Below are positions 1-8,748 of a stretch of 64,000 nucleotides of DNA, one piece after another. The stretch is taken from contig JAIRKE010000054.1 of the NCBI GenBank assembly GCA_031260295.1, forward strand, positions 80,654-144,653. Direction: 5' to 3'. The stretch comes from Azonexus sp. (GTDB taxonomy: Bacteria > Pseudomonadota > Gammaproteobacteria > Burkholderiales > Rhodocyclaceae). The position numbers and the translations under genes were made by a program. The notes beneath the pieces were generated by a model. That model searched no databases and had not been told where the DNA came from. It saw only the letters and a program-made list of their open reading frames with translations. Positions within the stretch are counted from its first letter, which is position 1, and each line of letters begins with the position of its first letter.

Positions 1-1155
1 GATGCCGTCCAGGCCGGCCATCAGCAGCGCGGCAAAGCACAGGTAGGGATTGGCGATCGGGTCCGGGAAACGGGCTTCGATGCGCCGCGCCTTGGTCGAG
101 GCGACGTGCGGAATGCGGATCGAGGCCGAGCGGTTCTTGGCCGAGTAAGCCAGCTTGACCGGGGCTTCGTAGTGCGGCACCAGGCGCTTGTAGGAGTTGG
201 TACCCGGGTTGGTGATGGCATTCAGGGCCTTGGCATGCTTAATGATGCCGCCGATGTAATAGAGGGCCATATCGGACAGACCAGCATAGCCGTCGCCGGC
301 GAACAGGTTCTTGCCGTCCTTCCAGATCGACTGGTGCACATGCATGCCCGAGCCGTTGTCGCCGACGATGGGCTTGGGCATGAAGGTGGCGGTCTTGCCG
401 TATTGATGGGCGATGTTGTGGATCACGTATTTCATGGTCTGCGTCCAGTCGGCGCGCTTGACCAGGGTGCTGAAGCGGGTGCCGATTTCACACTGGCCGG
501 CATTGGCCACTTCGTGATGATGCACTTCGACCGGAATGCCCAACGATTCGAGGGTCAGCACCATGGCCGAGCGGATGTCGTGCAGGCTATCGACCGGCGG
601 CACCGGGAAGTAGCCGCCCTTGACGCCCGGGCGATGGCCGGTGGCGCCGCTGCCTTCGTTCTTTTCGCCGGAATTCCAGGCCGCTTCGGCGGAGTGGATT
701 TTCAGAAAGCAACCGGACATGTCGACCGACCATTCGACGCCGTCGAAGATGAAGAATTCGGGTTCCGGGCCGAAGTAAGCGGTATCGCCAATGCCGCAAG
801 ACTTCAGATAAGCCTCGGCGCGCTTGGCGATGGAGCGCGGATCGCGGTCGTAGCCACGGCCGTCGGCGGGATCGACGACATCGCAGGTCAGGACGACGGT
901 GGTTTCATCGAAGAAAGGGTCGATATAGGCGCTGTCCGGATCCGGCATCAACTGCATGTCGGAAGCCTGAATGCCCTTCCAGCCGGCGATCGAGGAGCCG
1001 TCGAAGGCATGGCCGTTCTCGAAGGTGTCCTCGTCGAAGGCGGAGACCGGCACGGTGACGTGCTGCTCCTTGCCGCGGGTATCGGTAAAGCGGAAATCGA
1101 CGAACTTGGCGTCGTTTTCCTTGATCAGCTTGATCACGTCTTGCGGGGTTGCCAT
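1..1155 (-). CDS. glnA: Glutamine synthetase type I, C-terminus outside window
   Basis: Makes glutamine from glutamate, ammonia and ATP in the cytoplasm and is the main ammonium-assimilating enzyme. The reading frame starts at the ATG complementary to 1153-1155 ([10 protein letters not shown]) and stays open for 385 codons to the window edge, against about 470 in the family. Visible family signatures are the beta-grasp motif DGSSIAGW, the catalytic stretch [11 protein letters not shown], the [10 protein letters not shown] substrate loop and the ATP-binding NRSASIRIP. The tail that would carry the adenylylated Tyr of GSI-beta enzymes lies outside, so adenylylation control cannot be checked. 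The upstream region has a sigma-54-type promoter and two NtrC-like sites, which fits nitrogen control. Confidence 0.97.
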   Translation of the reverse strand, partial: MATPQDVIKLIKENDAKFVDFRFTDTRGKEQHVTVPVSAFDEDTFENGHAFDGSSIAGWKGIQASDMQLMPDPDSAYIDPFFDETTVVLTCDVVDPADGRGYDRDPRSIAKRAEAYLKSCGIGDTAYFGPEPEFFIFDGVEWSVDMSGCFLKIHSAEAAWNSGEKNEGSGATGHRPGVKGGYFPVPPVDSLHDIRSAMVLTLESLGIPVEVHHHEVANAGQCEIGTRFSTLVKRADWTQTMKYVIHNIAHQYGKTATFMPKPIVGDNGSGMHVHQSIWKDGKNLFAGDGYAGLSDMALYYIGGIIKHAKALNAITNPGTNSYKRLVPHYEAPVKLAYSAKNRSASIRIPHVASTKARRIEARFPDPIANPYLCFAALLMAGLDGI

Positions 1156-1229
1156 GAGCTTGGGGTCTCCTAAGAAAACAGGTTGCCGACGGGGCCGGCG
1201 GCAATAAAAAATCGCAACGCAGAGGGTTT

Positions 1230-1245
1230 AGCAGAAAGCGTGCCC
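1230..1245 (-). promoter_or_regulatory. Sigma-54 (-24/-12) promoter of glnA
   Basis: Read on the minus strand this is GGGCACGCTTTCTGCT. It has the obligatory GG and GC dinucleotides ten bases apart and matches the consensus TGGCACG-N4-TTGCW at all but two positions. It lies about 75 bases upstream of the glnA start. RpoN promoters with NtrC activation are the established mode for glnA in proteobacteria. Confidence 0.75.
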
Positions 1246-1309
1246 AATACCGGCGGTGGCGTTTCGCATTTTGCCACAAGGACATGCAGCGCTTATGCGT
1301 TCATTATGC

Positions 1310-1325
1310 GCACCACAATGGCGCA
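1310..1325. promoter_or_regulatory. NtrC-like binding site, promoter-proximal
   Basis: The sequence GCACCACAATGGCGCA is an imperfect dyad close to the NtrC consensus (GCAC-N5-TGGTGCA type). It lies about 65 to 95 bases upstream of the sigma-54 promoter, a usual enhancer distance. Confidence 0.55.
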
Positions 1326-1337
1326 CAAAAGGAAAAA

Positions 1338-1354
1338 CGCACTAACTTGGTGCA
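1338..1354. promoter_or_regulatory. NtrC-like binding site, promoter-distal
   Basis: The sequence CGCACTAACTTGGTGCA matches the enteric NtrC enhancer consensus almost perfectly. It overlaps the last codons and stop of the neighbouring cation-efflux gene. Together with the proximal site it would form a paired enhancer for glnA, with the two centres about 28 bases apart. Confidence 0.65.
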
Positions 1355-2517
1355 ACGCAAGCATTCAGATGAATCGCGCGGATCGCCGGATGTCCCGCCA
1401 GCCGTTCCGCCAGGGCTTTCTCGGCCTGCGCCAGGGAAAGCGCTTCGGTCAGGTGTGCCAGATCGACATAGACCTCGACCTCGATTGCGCCGCACAGATA
1501 ATGCAGCACGATCCGCCGCGGCGGCGGCAGCTCGGCCAACAATTCCTGCAACTCGGCCAGTACCGTGGCGCGCCCGGGCAGGCCGGCAAGCACGGCTGGG
1601 TCGGTCGCCGGGTCGGCCTCGGGATCGATGTGCACCAGCACGTCGAGCACGTCCGGTTGCTCAGCGAGGACGCGGATACGCGCCGTTTCGGCGATGCAGT
1701 GGCCTTCCGAGACGCTGATGCGGGAATCGACCAGCACGTGCACGTCGACCAGCGCCTGGTGCGCCATGCGCCGGGTGCGCAGATCGTGCACACCGAGCAC
1801 GCCGGGCGTCGCCAAGAGGCACTGGCGGATGGCGACGACGCTGGCTTCGTCGAGGCCGGTGTCGATCAGTTCCTTGATCGCCCCCCAGGCCAATTGCCCG
1901 CCCATGCGCAGGATCATGAAACCCATCAGGGCCGCCGCCAGCAGGTCGAGAAAGCCCCAGCCGAGCAACGCGCCGCCGATGCCGACCACGACGACCAAGG
2001 CCGAAGCAGCGTCGGCCCGGGTGTGCAGGGCATTGGCGATCAGCAATTGCGAACGCAGGCGGCGGCCAACGGCGATCAGGTAGTGGTACAGCCCTTCCTT
2101 GGCCAGCACCGTGGCCACGGCCGTCCACAAGGCGATCGTCTCGATCGACGGCAAGGCTTCGGCATGTTGCAGGCGAATGCCCGAGTCCCACAGGATGCCG
2201 GCGCCGACCAGGATCAGCGCGACGCCAAGCACCAGGGTCGCCGCCGTCTCGATACGGGCATGGCCGTAGGGATGGCTGGGGTCGGCCGGATGGGCGCTTT
2301 TCCGGCTGGCATAGATAACCAGGAAATCGGACAGCAGGTCGGAAAAGGAATGCAGGCCGTGGGCGATCAGCGACTGCGAGTGGGCCAGCCAGCCGACCAC
2401 CAACTGCGCCGCGGTCATCACCAGATTGACCGCGACGCTGACCCAAGTCGCACGCTGCGCCACGGCTGCGCGCGCCGCTGGCGTCATCTGCATCGCTTGC
2501 CTGTCTGCCTGTGCCAT
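1342..2517 (-). CDS. Cation diffusion facilitator (CDF) family transporter
   Basis: Predicted inner-membrane proton-coupled exporter of a divalent metal; which metal (Zn, Fe, Mn, Co) cannot be told. The protein is 391 residues. The N-terminal half has hydrophobic helices and the paired metal-site motifs: H56-x3-D60-x3-D64 in the second helix (HGLHSFSDLLSD) and H165-x3-D169 in the fifth (HTRAD). The HPYGHAR loop between helices is also typical of FieF-like members. The C-terminal half holds the cytoplasmic domain and is longer than usual, with what looks like a second copy of the domain. It starts 49 bases from, and divergent to, the rhodanese gene. Its 3' end carries one of the glnA NtrC-like sites. 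Confidence 0.85.
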   Translation of the reverse strand: MAQADRQAMQMTPAARAAVAQRATWVSVAVNLVMTAAQLVVGWLAHSQSLIAHGLHSFSDLLSDFLVIYASRKSAHPADPSHPYGHARIETAATLVLGVALILVGAGILWDSGIRLQHAEALPSIETIALWTAVATVLAKEGLYHYLIAVGRRLRSQLLIANALHTRADAASALVVVVGIGGALLGWGFLDLLAAALMGFMILRMGGQLAWGAIKELIDTGLDEASVVAIRQCLLATPGVLGVHDLRTRRMAHQALVDVHVLVDSRISVSEGHCIAETARIRVLAEQPDVLDVLVHIDPEADPATDPAVLAGLPGRATVLAELQELLAELPPPRRIVLHYLCGAIEVEVYVDLAHLTEALSLAQAEKALAERLAGHPAIRAIHLNACVAPS

Positions 2518-2566
2518 TTCTTCTGTCCTATATACTGATAGGTTCCAATTCTAGCAGCCGACGATC

Positions 2567-3019
2567 ATGGGAAAGCTCAGCGAACTCCTCACCCTGGCCC
2601 AGACCCGTGGCCGCGCCCTGGAACGTCCGTACCAGGGCGAGCTGATGCCACGCGAAGCTTACGAACTGTTGCAACTGGCGCCTGGCGCGACCCTGGTCGA
2701 TGTCCGCACGCGCGCCGAGTGGGATTGGGTGGGCCGTGTTCCCGGCGCCGTCGAGATCGAATGGAACCAGTACCCGGGCGGCATGCGCAATCCGCATTTC
2801 GTCGCCGAACTGCGGCGCCGGGTCGATCCCGAGGCGCTGGTGCTCTTCCTGTGCCGTAGCGGCGTGCGCTCGATTGCCGCGGCGACGGCCGCCAGCGATG
2901 CCGGCTACAGCAGCTGCTACAACATTCTCGAAGGCTTCGAAGGCGACAAGGATGTCCACGGCCGCCGCAACACCATCGGCGGCTGGCGCCGTGCCGGCCT
3001 GCCCTGGCATCAGGGATAA
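2567..3019 (+). CDS. Rhodanese-like domain protein
   Basis: Single-domain rhodanese of 150 residues, predicted to be a cytoplasmic sulfur carrier or sulfurtransferase. The active-site loop is LCRSGVRS with Cys96 as the persulfide-forming residue, and the family opening LVDVRTRAEW is at 43-52. No signal peptide or membrane segment is seen. It lies 38 bases upstream of nadA on the same strand. NadA is an iron-sulfur enzyme, so a role in sulfur supply is conceivable, but that is only inferred from position. The donor and acceptor are unknown. Confidence 0.85.
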   Translation: MGKLSELLTLAQTRGRALERPYQGELMPREAYELLQLAPGATLVDVRTRAEWDWVGRVPGAVEIEWNQYPGGMRNPHFVAELRRRVDPEALVLFLCRSGVRSIAAATAASDAGYSSCYNILEGFEGDKDVHGRRNTIGGWRRAGLPWHQG

Positions 3020-3057
3020 TTGCAACTTTGCGCCATTACGCCCTGTCACGATCCAGC

Positions 3058-4155
3058 ATGCAAACCGCCCCCCTTTCCTTCGCCCCGTTCAACGCCCTTG
3101 CCGACGCCGATTGCCAGGAACGCATCCGCGCCGCCCGCGCCAAGCTCGGCAAGAAAGCCGTGATTCTCTGCCACCACTACCAGCGCGCCGACGTGTACCA
3201 GCACGCCGACCTCACCGGCGATTCGCTGAAATTGTCGAAGCTGGCGGCGCAGACCGATTCCGAATACGTCGTCTTCTGCGGCGTGCACTTCATGGCCGAG
3301 GTCGCCGACATCATGACCGCGCCGCACCAAATCGCCATCCTGCCCGACCTCGCCGCCGGCTGCTCGATGGCCGACATGGCCAACCTAGCCAAGGTCGAGC
3401 GTTGCTGGCGCGAACTGGGCGAAGTGCTCGACGTCGAGGCCGAAGTAACGCCGGTCACCTACATCAATTCGGCCGCTGACCTGAAAGCCTTCTGCGGCGA
3501 ACACGGCGGCATCGTGTGCACCTCCTCGAACGCCGGTACCATCGCCCAATGGGCCTTCGCCCAACGGCCCAAGGTGCTGTTCTTCCCCGACCAGCACCTC
3601 GGCCGCTGGACCGGCCACCAGATGGGCTTCCCGCTGGACGACATAGTGGTCTGGGACCCCGATCTGGAAATGGGCGGCCTAACGGCGGAGCAAATCAAGC
3701 AAGCGAAAATCCTGCTGTGGAAGGGTCATTGCTCGGTACACCAGATGTTTCAGAAGAGCCACATCGACACTTTCCGCGCCAAGCACCCGGACGGGCAGGT
3801 GATTTCCCACCCGGAATGTAATTTCGCGGTCTGCGCCGCTTCCGACTATGTTGGCTCGACCGAGCACATCGTCAAGACCATCAAGGAAGCGCCAGCCGGC
3901 ACGCGCTGGCTGGTCGGCACCGAACTCAACCTGGTCGACCGCCTGGCCCGGGAAGTGCTGCCGCAGGACAAGATCGTCCAGTTCATGGCAACCACCATCT
4001 GCATGTGCTCGACGATGCAGCGCATCGACCCGCAGCACTTGGCTTGGACCCTGGAAAACCTGGCTGACGGCAAGGTGGTCAACCCGATCCAGGTGCCGGC
4101 GCACGAGGCCCGGCTGGCCAAGCTGGCGCTCGACCGGATGCTGGCCATTTCATGA
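3058..4155 (+). CDS. nadA: Quinolinate synthase A
   Basis: Condenses iminoaspartate with dihydroxyacetone phosphate to quinolinate in de novo NAD synthesis. The start at 3058 gives MQTAPLSFAP and a 365-residue protein; an in-frame upstream codon would only add ten unconserved residues. Family motifs include CHHYQRADVYQHAD (38-51) and GVHFMAEVADIM (75-86). The likely 4Fe-4S ligands are Cys102 (AAGCSMAD), Cys224 (GHCSVH) and Cys317 (ICMCSTM). The stop overlaps the start of the next gene by four bases (ATGA), so the two are probably translationally coupled. nadB and nadC are not in the window. A separate salvage cluster lies at 18-25 kb. Confidence 0.96.
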   Translation: MQTAPLSFAPFNALADADCQERIRAARAKLGKKAVILCHHYQRADVYQHADLTGDSLKLSKLAAQTDSEYVVFCGVHFMAEVADIMTAPHQIAILPDLAAGCSMADMANLAKVERCWRELGEVLDVEAEVTPVTYINSAADLKAFCGEHGGIVCTSSNAGTIAQWAFAQRPKVLFFPDQHLGRWTGHQMGFPLDDIVVWDPDLEMGGLTAEQIKQAKILLWKGHCSVHQMFQKSHIDTFRAKHPDGQVISHPECNFAVCAASDYVGSTEHIVKTIKEAPAGTRWLVGTELNLVDRLAREVLPQDKIVQFMATTICMCSTMQRIDPQHLAWTLENLADGKVVNPIQVPAHEARLAKLALDRMLAIS

Positions 4156-4910
4156 GCCAGCCGACGCTGCATATCACCACCTTCAACATCCACAAGGGCT
4201 TTTCGCAATTCAACCGGCGGATGATGGTGCACGAGCTACGCGAGCGTCTGCGCCATCTCAATCCCGACATCGTCTTCCTACAGGAAGTCCAGGGGCTGCA
4301 CCTCCACCACGCCGAGCGCCACCACGACTGGCCGGAAACGACGCAGCACGAATTCCTCGCCGAGGACGTCTGGCAGGCCACCGCCTACGGCCGCAACATG
4401 CTCTACGACCACGGCCATCACGGCAACGCCATCCTGTCGCGCTTCCCGATCCTGCACGCGCACAACCAGGATGTCACCCACCTGCAATTCGAGCGGCGCG
4501 GCCTGCTGCACTGCCGGATCGAACTGCCGGAAGGTCCGCCAGCCCATTGCGTGTGCGTACACCTGTCGCTGTTCGGTTATTCCCGGCGCAAGCAGGTAAC
4601 CGCCCTGGCCGACTACCTGAACCGCATGGACGAGCCGACAGCGCCGCTGATCATCGCCGGCGACTTCAATGACTGGGGCAACCGGGCCGGCAAACTGCTC
4701 GAAAAGAGTCTCGGCATGAACGAAGTGTTCAGCCACCTGGAGCGGACGCCGGTGCGCAGCTTCCCGGCGGCGATGCCGATGTTCCGCCTCGATCGCATCT
4801 ATGTGCGCGGCTTCGCGGTGCAGCGCACCGAGGTCCACCACGGCCAGCCGTGGTCGAAAATTTCCGATCACGCGGCGCTGTCGGCGCACCTCGCCCGGCA
4901 TGGCGATTAA
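4152..4910 (+). CDS. Endonuclease/exonuclease/phosphatase family protein (YbhP-like)
   Basis: A 252-residue protein of the EEP (DNase I-like) fold. The visible catalytic signatures are TTFNIHKGF near the N-terminus (Asn), VFLQEVQG (metal-binding Glu), AGDFNDWGN (Asp/Asn) and ISDHAAL (terminal Asp-His). No signal peptide is seen. It overlaps nadA by four bases and the following cardiolipin-synthase-like gene by eleven. The same adjacent pair occurs in enterobacteria as ybhP-clsB, which supports the family call. Its true substrate (nucleic acid, sugar phosphate or phospholipid) is not known. Confidence 0.85.
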   Translation: MSQPTLHITTFNIHKGFSQFNRRMMVHELRERLRHLNPDIVFLQEVQGLHLHHAERHHDWPETTQHEFLAEDVWQATAYGRNMLYDHGHHGNAILSRFPILHAHNQDVTHLQFERRGLLHCRIELPEGPPAHCVCVHLSLFGYSRRKQVTALADYLNRMDEPTAPLIIAGDFNDWGNRAGKLLEKSLGMNEVFSHLERTPVRSFPAAMPMFRLDRIYVRGFAVQRTEVHHGQPWSKISDHAALSAHLARHGD

Positions 4911-6117
4911 ATACCTGGCCGGCAACCGCCTGACGCTGCTCAACTCGGGCGCCGAGTACTTCCCCGCCCTGCTCGCCGCCATCGAGGCGGCGCATAGCGA
5001 AATCTTCCTCGAAAGCTACATTTACGCCAACGACGAGGTCGGCCTGCGGGTCAGCAATGCCCTCTGCCGCGCCGTCGCCCGTGGCGTCGTCGTCAATGTG
5101 ATCGTCGACGGCTTCGGCGCCCGCAATTTCACTACCGATTTCCTGCCACAACTGACCGCCGCCGGCGTCCGCGCCATGCTCTACCGGCCCGAACTGGGCA
5201 GCTTTCTCGGCCGCTTCCGCTTGCGTCGCCACCGCCTGCGCCGGCTGCATCGCAAACTGACGGTAATCGACGCCCGGCTGGCTTTCATCGGCGGCATCAA
5301 CATCATCGACGACGACAACACACCGCCGGGACTGCGCCCGCGCTACGACTACGCCGTGCGCGTCGAAGGCCCGCTGCTCGGCCCGATCCACCACGCCGTG
5401 CAACGTATGTGGGAAATCGTCGCCTGGGTCAATTTCAAACACCGCTACCGCCTGCCATCACCGACAACGCCAGATCTCGCCCCGCGAGGCTCGCAGCGCG
5501 CCGCCCTGCTGATCCGCGACAACATCCGCCACCGCAACGACATTCTGCACGCCTATGTGGACGCCTTCGCCGCGGCACGCGAGGAAATCCTCATCGCCAA
5601 CGCCTATTTCCTGCCCGGTGTCCGCTTCATCCGCGCGTTACAGGCGGCGGCCCGGCGCGGCGTGCGCATCACCGTGCTGCTCCAGGGCAAGACCAACCAC
5701 CCCTTGCTGCGCTCCGCCACCCAGGCGCTGTACAGCCTGCTGCTCGAACAGGGCATCCGCATCTTCGAGTACGAGAAGAGCTTCCTGCACGCCAAGGTCG
5801 CCGTTATCGACGGTGAATGGGCCACCGTCGGCTCGTCGAACATCGATCCGTTCAGCCTGCTGCTGGCCAAGGAAGCCAACCTGGCGGTGCTCGACCGCAC
5901 CTTCGCTGGCCAGTTGCGCGCCAGCATCGAGGCCGCGATGCTGGCCGGCGCCCGGGAGATGCGCCGCGAAGACCTGACCGGCCAACCCTGGCATTCGCGC
6001 CTGCGGCGCTGGCTGAGCTACGGCGTCGTCCGCGTCCTGGTCGGCATCACCGGCTACGGCCAGAAGCACTGGCGGGCCGACGAGGAAACAGCCTCCGTCA
6101 CTCCAGAAGAGCAGTAG
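4900..6117 (+). CDS. clsB: Cardiolipin synthase B-like phospholipase D protein
   Basis: Phospholipase D superfamily protein of 405 residues, predicted to transfer phosphatidyl groups at the inner membrane to make cardiolipin. Both HKD motifs are intact: H117-x-K119-x4-D124 (LHRKLTVID) and H297-x-K299-x4-D304 (LHAKVAVID), each followed by GG/GSSN-type residues. The start chosen is the ATG at 4900 (MAIKYLAGNR), inside the end of the previous gene; the longer frame adds 33 unconserved residues. There are no N-terminal transmembrane helices, which matches ClsB rather than ClsA. It is the last gene of the nadA run. Confidence 0.9.
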   Translation: MAIKYLAGNRLTLLNSGAEYFPALLAAIEAAHSEIFLESYIYANDEVGLRVSNALCRAVARGVVVNVIVDGFGARNFTTDFLPQLTAAGVRAMLYRPELGSFLGRFRLRRHRLRRLHRKLTVIDARLAFIGGINIIDDDNTPPGLRPRYDYAVRVEGPLLGPIHHAVQRMWEIVAWVNFKHRYRLPSPTTPDLAPRGSQRAALLIRDNIRHRNDILHAYVDAFAAAREEILIANAYFLPGVRFIRALQAAARRGVRITVLLQGKTNHPLLRSATQALYSLLLEQGIRIFEYEKSFLHAKVAVIDGEWATVGSSNIDPFSLLLAKEANLAVLDRTFAGQLRASIEAAMLAGAREMRREDLTGQPWHSRLRRWLSYGVVRVLVGITGYGQKHWRADEETASVTPEEQ

Positions 6118-6121
6118 GCCG

Positions 6122-6151
6122 CTGACGTGGCAAGGGATGTCCGACTACAAT
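6122..6151 (+). promoter_or_regulatory. Possible sigma-70 promoter of the accessory block
   Basis: CTGACG and TACAAT are spaced 18 bases apart in the 86-base gap between clsB and the coiled-coil gene, about 50 bases before its start. The match is four of six and five of six to the -35 and -10 consensus. It is weak evidence by itself. Confidence 0.3.
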
Positions 6152-6203
6152 CATGACCGCTTGACCATGACTTCCAAGCGCCTCCAACTCGAAGGGATAC
6201 CCC

Positions 6204-7298
6204 ATGAGCGGCCCGACTACCGTCCTTGTTTCTCCTGGGCAGATACTGGCCGTGCTGCTGGCCGCTTCCGCCATCCGGGCAGCGCGGGCGGTGCATCAAG
6301 CCCATGCCGATGCGGCTGCCTTGCGCCAGGCGCACGATCAGGAGCGCCGGACCGATAGCCAGCGGCAAGCCGGCGCGCATGAACAGGGGCTGGCGGCCAT
6401 GCTGGCGCAGGCCGATGCGGCCGAACAGCGGCTGGCGCAACTGGCCGAATTGAGCCAGCGCCTGGGCGATGAACAGGCGCTGCAAGCGGCGCGGCCCGTA
6501 CGTCCGCAGAGCAACGATTACCTGTCGCTGGCCGATTACGTGCGCGCCATCGAAGTCTTCGCCGCCGATGCGCAAGGCGTGCTGATGACGGCCCTGGCCG
6601 AATGCCCGGCCGAAGGCGACGAGCCGGGCGCGCTGGCCTCGTGGCTGAGCGCGCCCGCCAGCCAGCCGGATGTCGCCGCAAGCCTCGCGGTGCGGCTGCT
6701 GCGGCGCATCTCGCACCTGGGGCCGCCGCCCGCCGACATTCAGGCGCTGGCCGAAGAACTGGAGCGCACCGCCGATGGCTCGCGGGCGCAGCTTCTTGCC
6801 AGCGAACTGCGCCGCCGCATCCAGTTGCATGCCGAAAAAACCCTGCAAGACGAGGTGCGGCGAGCACAGGCGCTGGTCGTGGAGCAATCCTTGCAGGATC
6901 TGGGCTACCAGGTGGAAGAGATCGAAGACACGCTATTCGTCGAAGGCGGCGTGGCGCACTTTCGCAAAAGCCACTGGGGCGATTACATGGTGCGCATGCG
7001 CGTGGCGCAAGACGGCGACAGCATCAATTTCAACGTGCTGCGCGCCGTGGACGCCGATCAGGTTGAAGGCGAAACCAGCGTCCAGGATCACCTGGCCGAA
7101 GACCGCTGGTGCGCCGAATTCCCCGTGCTACTCAAAACGCTGGCGGCGCGCGGCGTGCGCCTGGAAGTCACGCGCCGCCTCGAAGCGGGCGAACTGCCCG
7201 TGCAGCGCGTGGCAAGGGATCGGCTGCCGCGCTTTGCCGAGGAAGAAGCTGGTATTTCCGCCGCCGCGCCAAGGCTGATGGAGCGACCTTTGCCGTGA
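6204..7298 (+). CDS. Unknown protein, coiled-coil with N-terminal hydrophobic segment
   Basis: A 364-residue protein that I cannot assign to a named family. Residues 5-25 form a hydrophobic segment after a short polar start and could anchor it in the membrane. Residues 25-95 are rich in Ala, Gln, Glu, Arg and His in a heptad-like pattern that predicts a coiled coil. A helical middle follows. The C-terminal 130 residues form a mixed globular domain (VEEIEDTLFVEGGVAHFRKSH and on). The stop overlaps the GTG of the next gene. Its position upstream of the AAA+ ATPase suggests it is a partner or membrane anchor for that machine. That is inference. Confidence 0.7.
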   Translation: MSGPTTVLVSPGQILAVLLAASAIRAARAVHQAHADAAALRQAHDQERRTDSQRQAGAHEQGLAAMLAQADAAEQRLAQLAELSQRLGDEQALQAARPVRPQSNDYLSLADYVRAIEVFAADAQGVLMTALAECPAEGDEPGALASWLSAPASQPDVAASLAVRLLRRISHLGPPPADIQALAEELERTADGSRAQLLASELRRRIQLHAEKTLQDEVRRAQALVVEQSLQDLGYQVEEIEDTLFVEGGVAHFRKSHWGDYMVRMRVAQDGDSINFNVLRAVDADQVEGETSVQDHLAEDRWCAEFPVLLKTLAARGVRLEVTRRLEAGELPVQRVARDRLPRFAEEEAGISAAAPRLMERPLP

Positions 7299-7666
7299 AC
7301 GAGCGGATCATGTTCGGGATAGCACGTCTTTTGCGGGGATGGGCGAAGATCAAGTTCCGTCTGCTTGGGCATGCGACGATCGAAGACATCAATGGGGACA
7401 AGTTCAAAGAAGTCATATCCGCGCTCCAATCCCAAGGTTGGCGAGTCACTTCGAGGTATTTCAACTTCGACGCAGGCATTGACTATGACTGCATCCGTAT
7501 GCGCCGAGGCTTCGCAACGCTGAAGTGCGAGTGGGATAATTGGTCGGAATGGAGCATTGAGGGTTCTCGCACCATCATTGAAAAGATTGCAGCCGAGAAT
7601 GCCTTGACGGTAACTCACGCTTGGCGCTGGAGCGCTTATGACCCCGCAGGCGGGAATGAAACCTGA
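7295..7666 (+). CDS. Small unknown protein
   Basis: A 123-residue frame from a GTG that overlaps the preceding stop (GTGA), the usual sign of coupled translation. The ATG at 7310 would give 118 residues and is equally possible. No signal peptide is seen. The protein has an amphipathic start followed by a compact Trp-rich C-terminal half (KCEWDNWSEWSIEG, HAWRWSAYD). I do not recognise the family. The frame ends about 130 bases before the hydrolase cassette. That gap contains one arm of an inverted repeat. Confidence 0.5.
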   Translation: MNERIMFGIARLLRGWAKIKFRLLGHATIEDINGDKFKEVISALQSQGWRVTSRYFNFDAGIDYDCIRMRRGFATLKCEWDNWSEWSIEGSRTIIEKIAAENALTVTHAWRWSAYDPAGGNET

Positions 7667-7714
7667 CCTCAGCGATTTTTTGCCACCCTGGAGCGAGTGG
7701 GTGTGAGTGTTTAT

Positions 7715-7740
7715 GCGGGATTACGCCACGCTTCATCCCA
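7715..7740. repeat. Left arm of inverted repeat around the hydrolase gene
   Basis: This 26-base segment, centred on GGGATTACGC and GCTTCATCCCA, recurs in inverted orientation at 8687-8712 with 22 of 26 positions identical. The pair brackets the hydrolase gene exactly. It resembles the dispersed intergenic palindromes common in proteobacteria and may mark a mobile cassette. Confidence 0.6.
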
Positions 7741-7797
7741 TTCAATTACGGGCAAGTATCTCGTGCTTGGCCCATTTCGAAACCAGGGCGTGAGCGC

Positions 7798-8646
7798 ATG
7801 AAATTCCTTCGCGCATTGGCTATCGTTGTTGCCGTCATGTTTTTGACCGGTTTCCTGATTCACGTAAGCGGTTGTGCGAATAGGGCGTTTTATTACCCCA
7901 CGAAAACCATTTACAGCACACCTGACCAAGCAGGTATTTCCTATGAGGCGGTAACCTTCAAGAGCGCCGACGGTACCAAACTCACGGGCTGGTTCATGCC
8001 GGCAAAGGATGTTGCAGATTCGCGCCAGGCCAAAGGCACGGTCATTCATTTTCACGGCAACGCGGAGAACATGACATCACACTGGCAATTCGTCGGCTGG
8101 CTGACAGCGCGTGGTTTCAACGTTTTTGTTTTCGATTATCGCGGCTACGGCGCCTCAGAAGGAACACCATCGCCGGCAGGTTGCTTCGAGGACAGCAATG
8201 CGGCGATAGATTACGTGCGTTCGCGCCCTGATGTGGATCCGACACGGCTGCTGGTTTTTGGCCAGAGTCTTGGCGGTAACAATGCCATCGCAGCAGTCGG
8301 TGCGGGCAACCGGGCAGGCATTCGTGCGCTCGCCGAGGAAGCCACATTTTTTTCCTACCCGAGTATCGCCAACGACAAGATTGCCAGCGCAGGGGTGCTG
8401 GTTGGCGACCATTACAGCGCAAAAAACTATATCGCAGCCATTTCATCGATTCCGCTGCTGATCATTCACGGCACGGCCGACGAGGTCGTGCCCTATTCGC
8501 ACGCAACACGCTTGTTTGCCACAGCCAAGGAGCCGAAGCAACTCATCACGGTCGAAGGCGGTGGCCACCTTGAGGCCATGATGCACAAAGAAAGCTTGTA
8601 CCGCGATGCATTGACGAAGTTTTTCGAGGACGCGCTGGCGAAATGA
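7798..8646 (+). CDS. Alpha/beta hydrolase, probable lipoprotein
   Basis: A 282-residue serine hydrolase of the BEM46/YfhR-like group. A hydrophobic leader (residues 5-22) is followed by VSGC with Cys26 in lipobox position, so it is probably a lipoprotein anchored outside the inner membrane. The catalytic triad can be placed: Ser157 in GQSLGG, Asp228 in HGTADEVVP and His257 in GGGHLEA. HFHGNAEN at 84-91 is the oxyanion-loop motif. The substrate is unknown. It is bracketed by an inverted repeat at 7715-7740 and 8687-8712, with its own gaps of about 60 and 40 bases. It therefore looks inserted between the small unknown gene and the AAA+ gene. Confidence 0.85.
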   Translation: MKFLRALAIVVAVMFLTGFLIHVSGCANRAFYYPTKTIYSTPDQAGISYEAVTFKSADGTKLTGWFMPAKDVADSRQAKGTVIHFHGNAENMTSHWQFVGWLTARGFNVFVFDYRGYGASEGTPSPAGCFEDSNAAIDYVRSRPDVDPTRLLVFGQSLGGNNAIAAVGAGNRAGIRALAEEATFFSYPSIANDKIASAGVLVGDHYSAKNYIAAISSIPLLIIHGTADEVVPYSHATRLFATAKEPKQLITVEGGGHLEAMMHKESLYRDALTKFFEDALAK

Positions 8647-8686
8647 TTGTCGGCGATGAAAGAGAGGAAGCGCATAGCTTATAGGC

Positions 8687-8712
8687 TGGGATGAAGCCCC
8701 GCGTAATCCCGG
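8687..8712. repeat. Right arm of inverted repeat around the hydrolase gene
   Basis: Inverted copy of 7715-7740. It carries TGGGATGAAGC and GCGTAATCCC and differs only at the outermost base and three central bases. It lies between the hydrolase stop and the AAA+ start. Confidence 0.6.
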
Positions 8713-8748
8713 CAATTCTTGCCACCAAAACATGAAGCCACCCCTACC

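Noticed and set aside
106-1173. Long plus-strand open frame of 355 codons
   Set aside because: It is antisense to glnA, whose minus-strand translation matches the family throughout. GC-rich codon use keeps the opposite frame open.
1183-2538. Long plus-strand open frame of 451 codons
   Set aside because: It is antisense to the CDF transporter, lacks a ribosome-binding site and has no family features.
8600-8748. Sigma-32 heat-shock promoter for the AAA+ gene
   Set aside because: No CTTGAAA/CCCCAT-like pair was found upstream.
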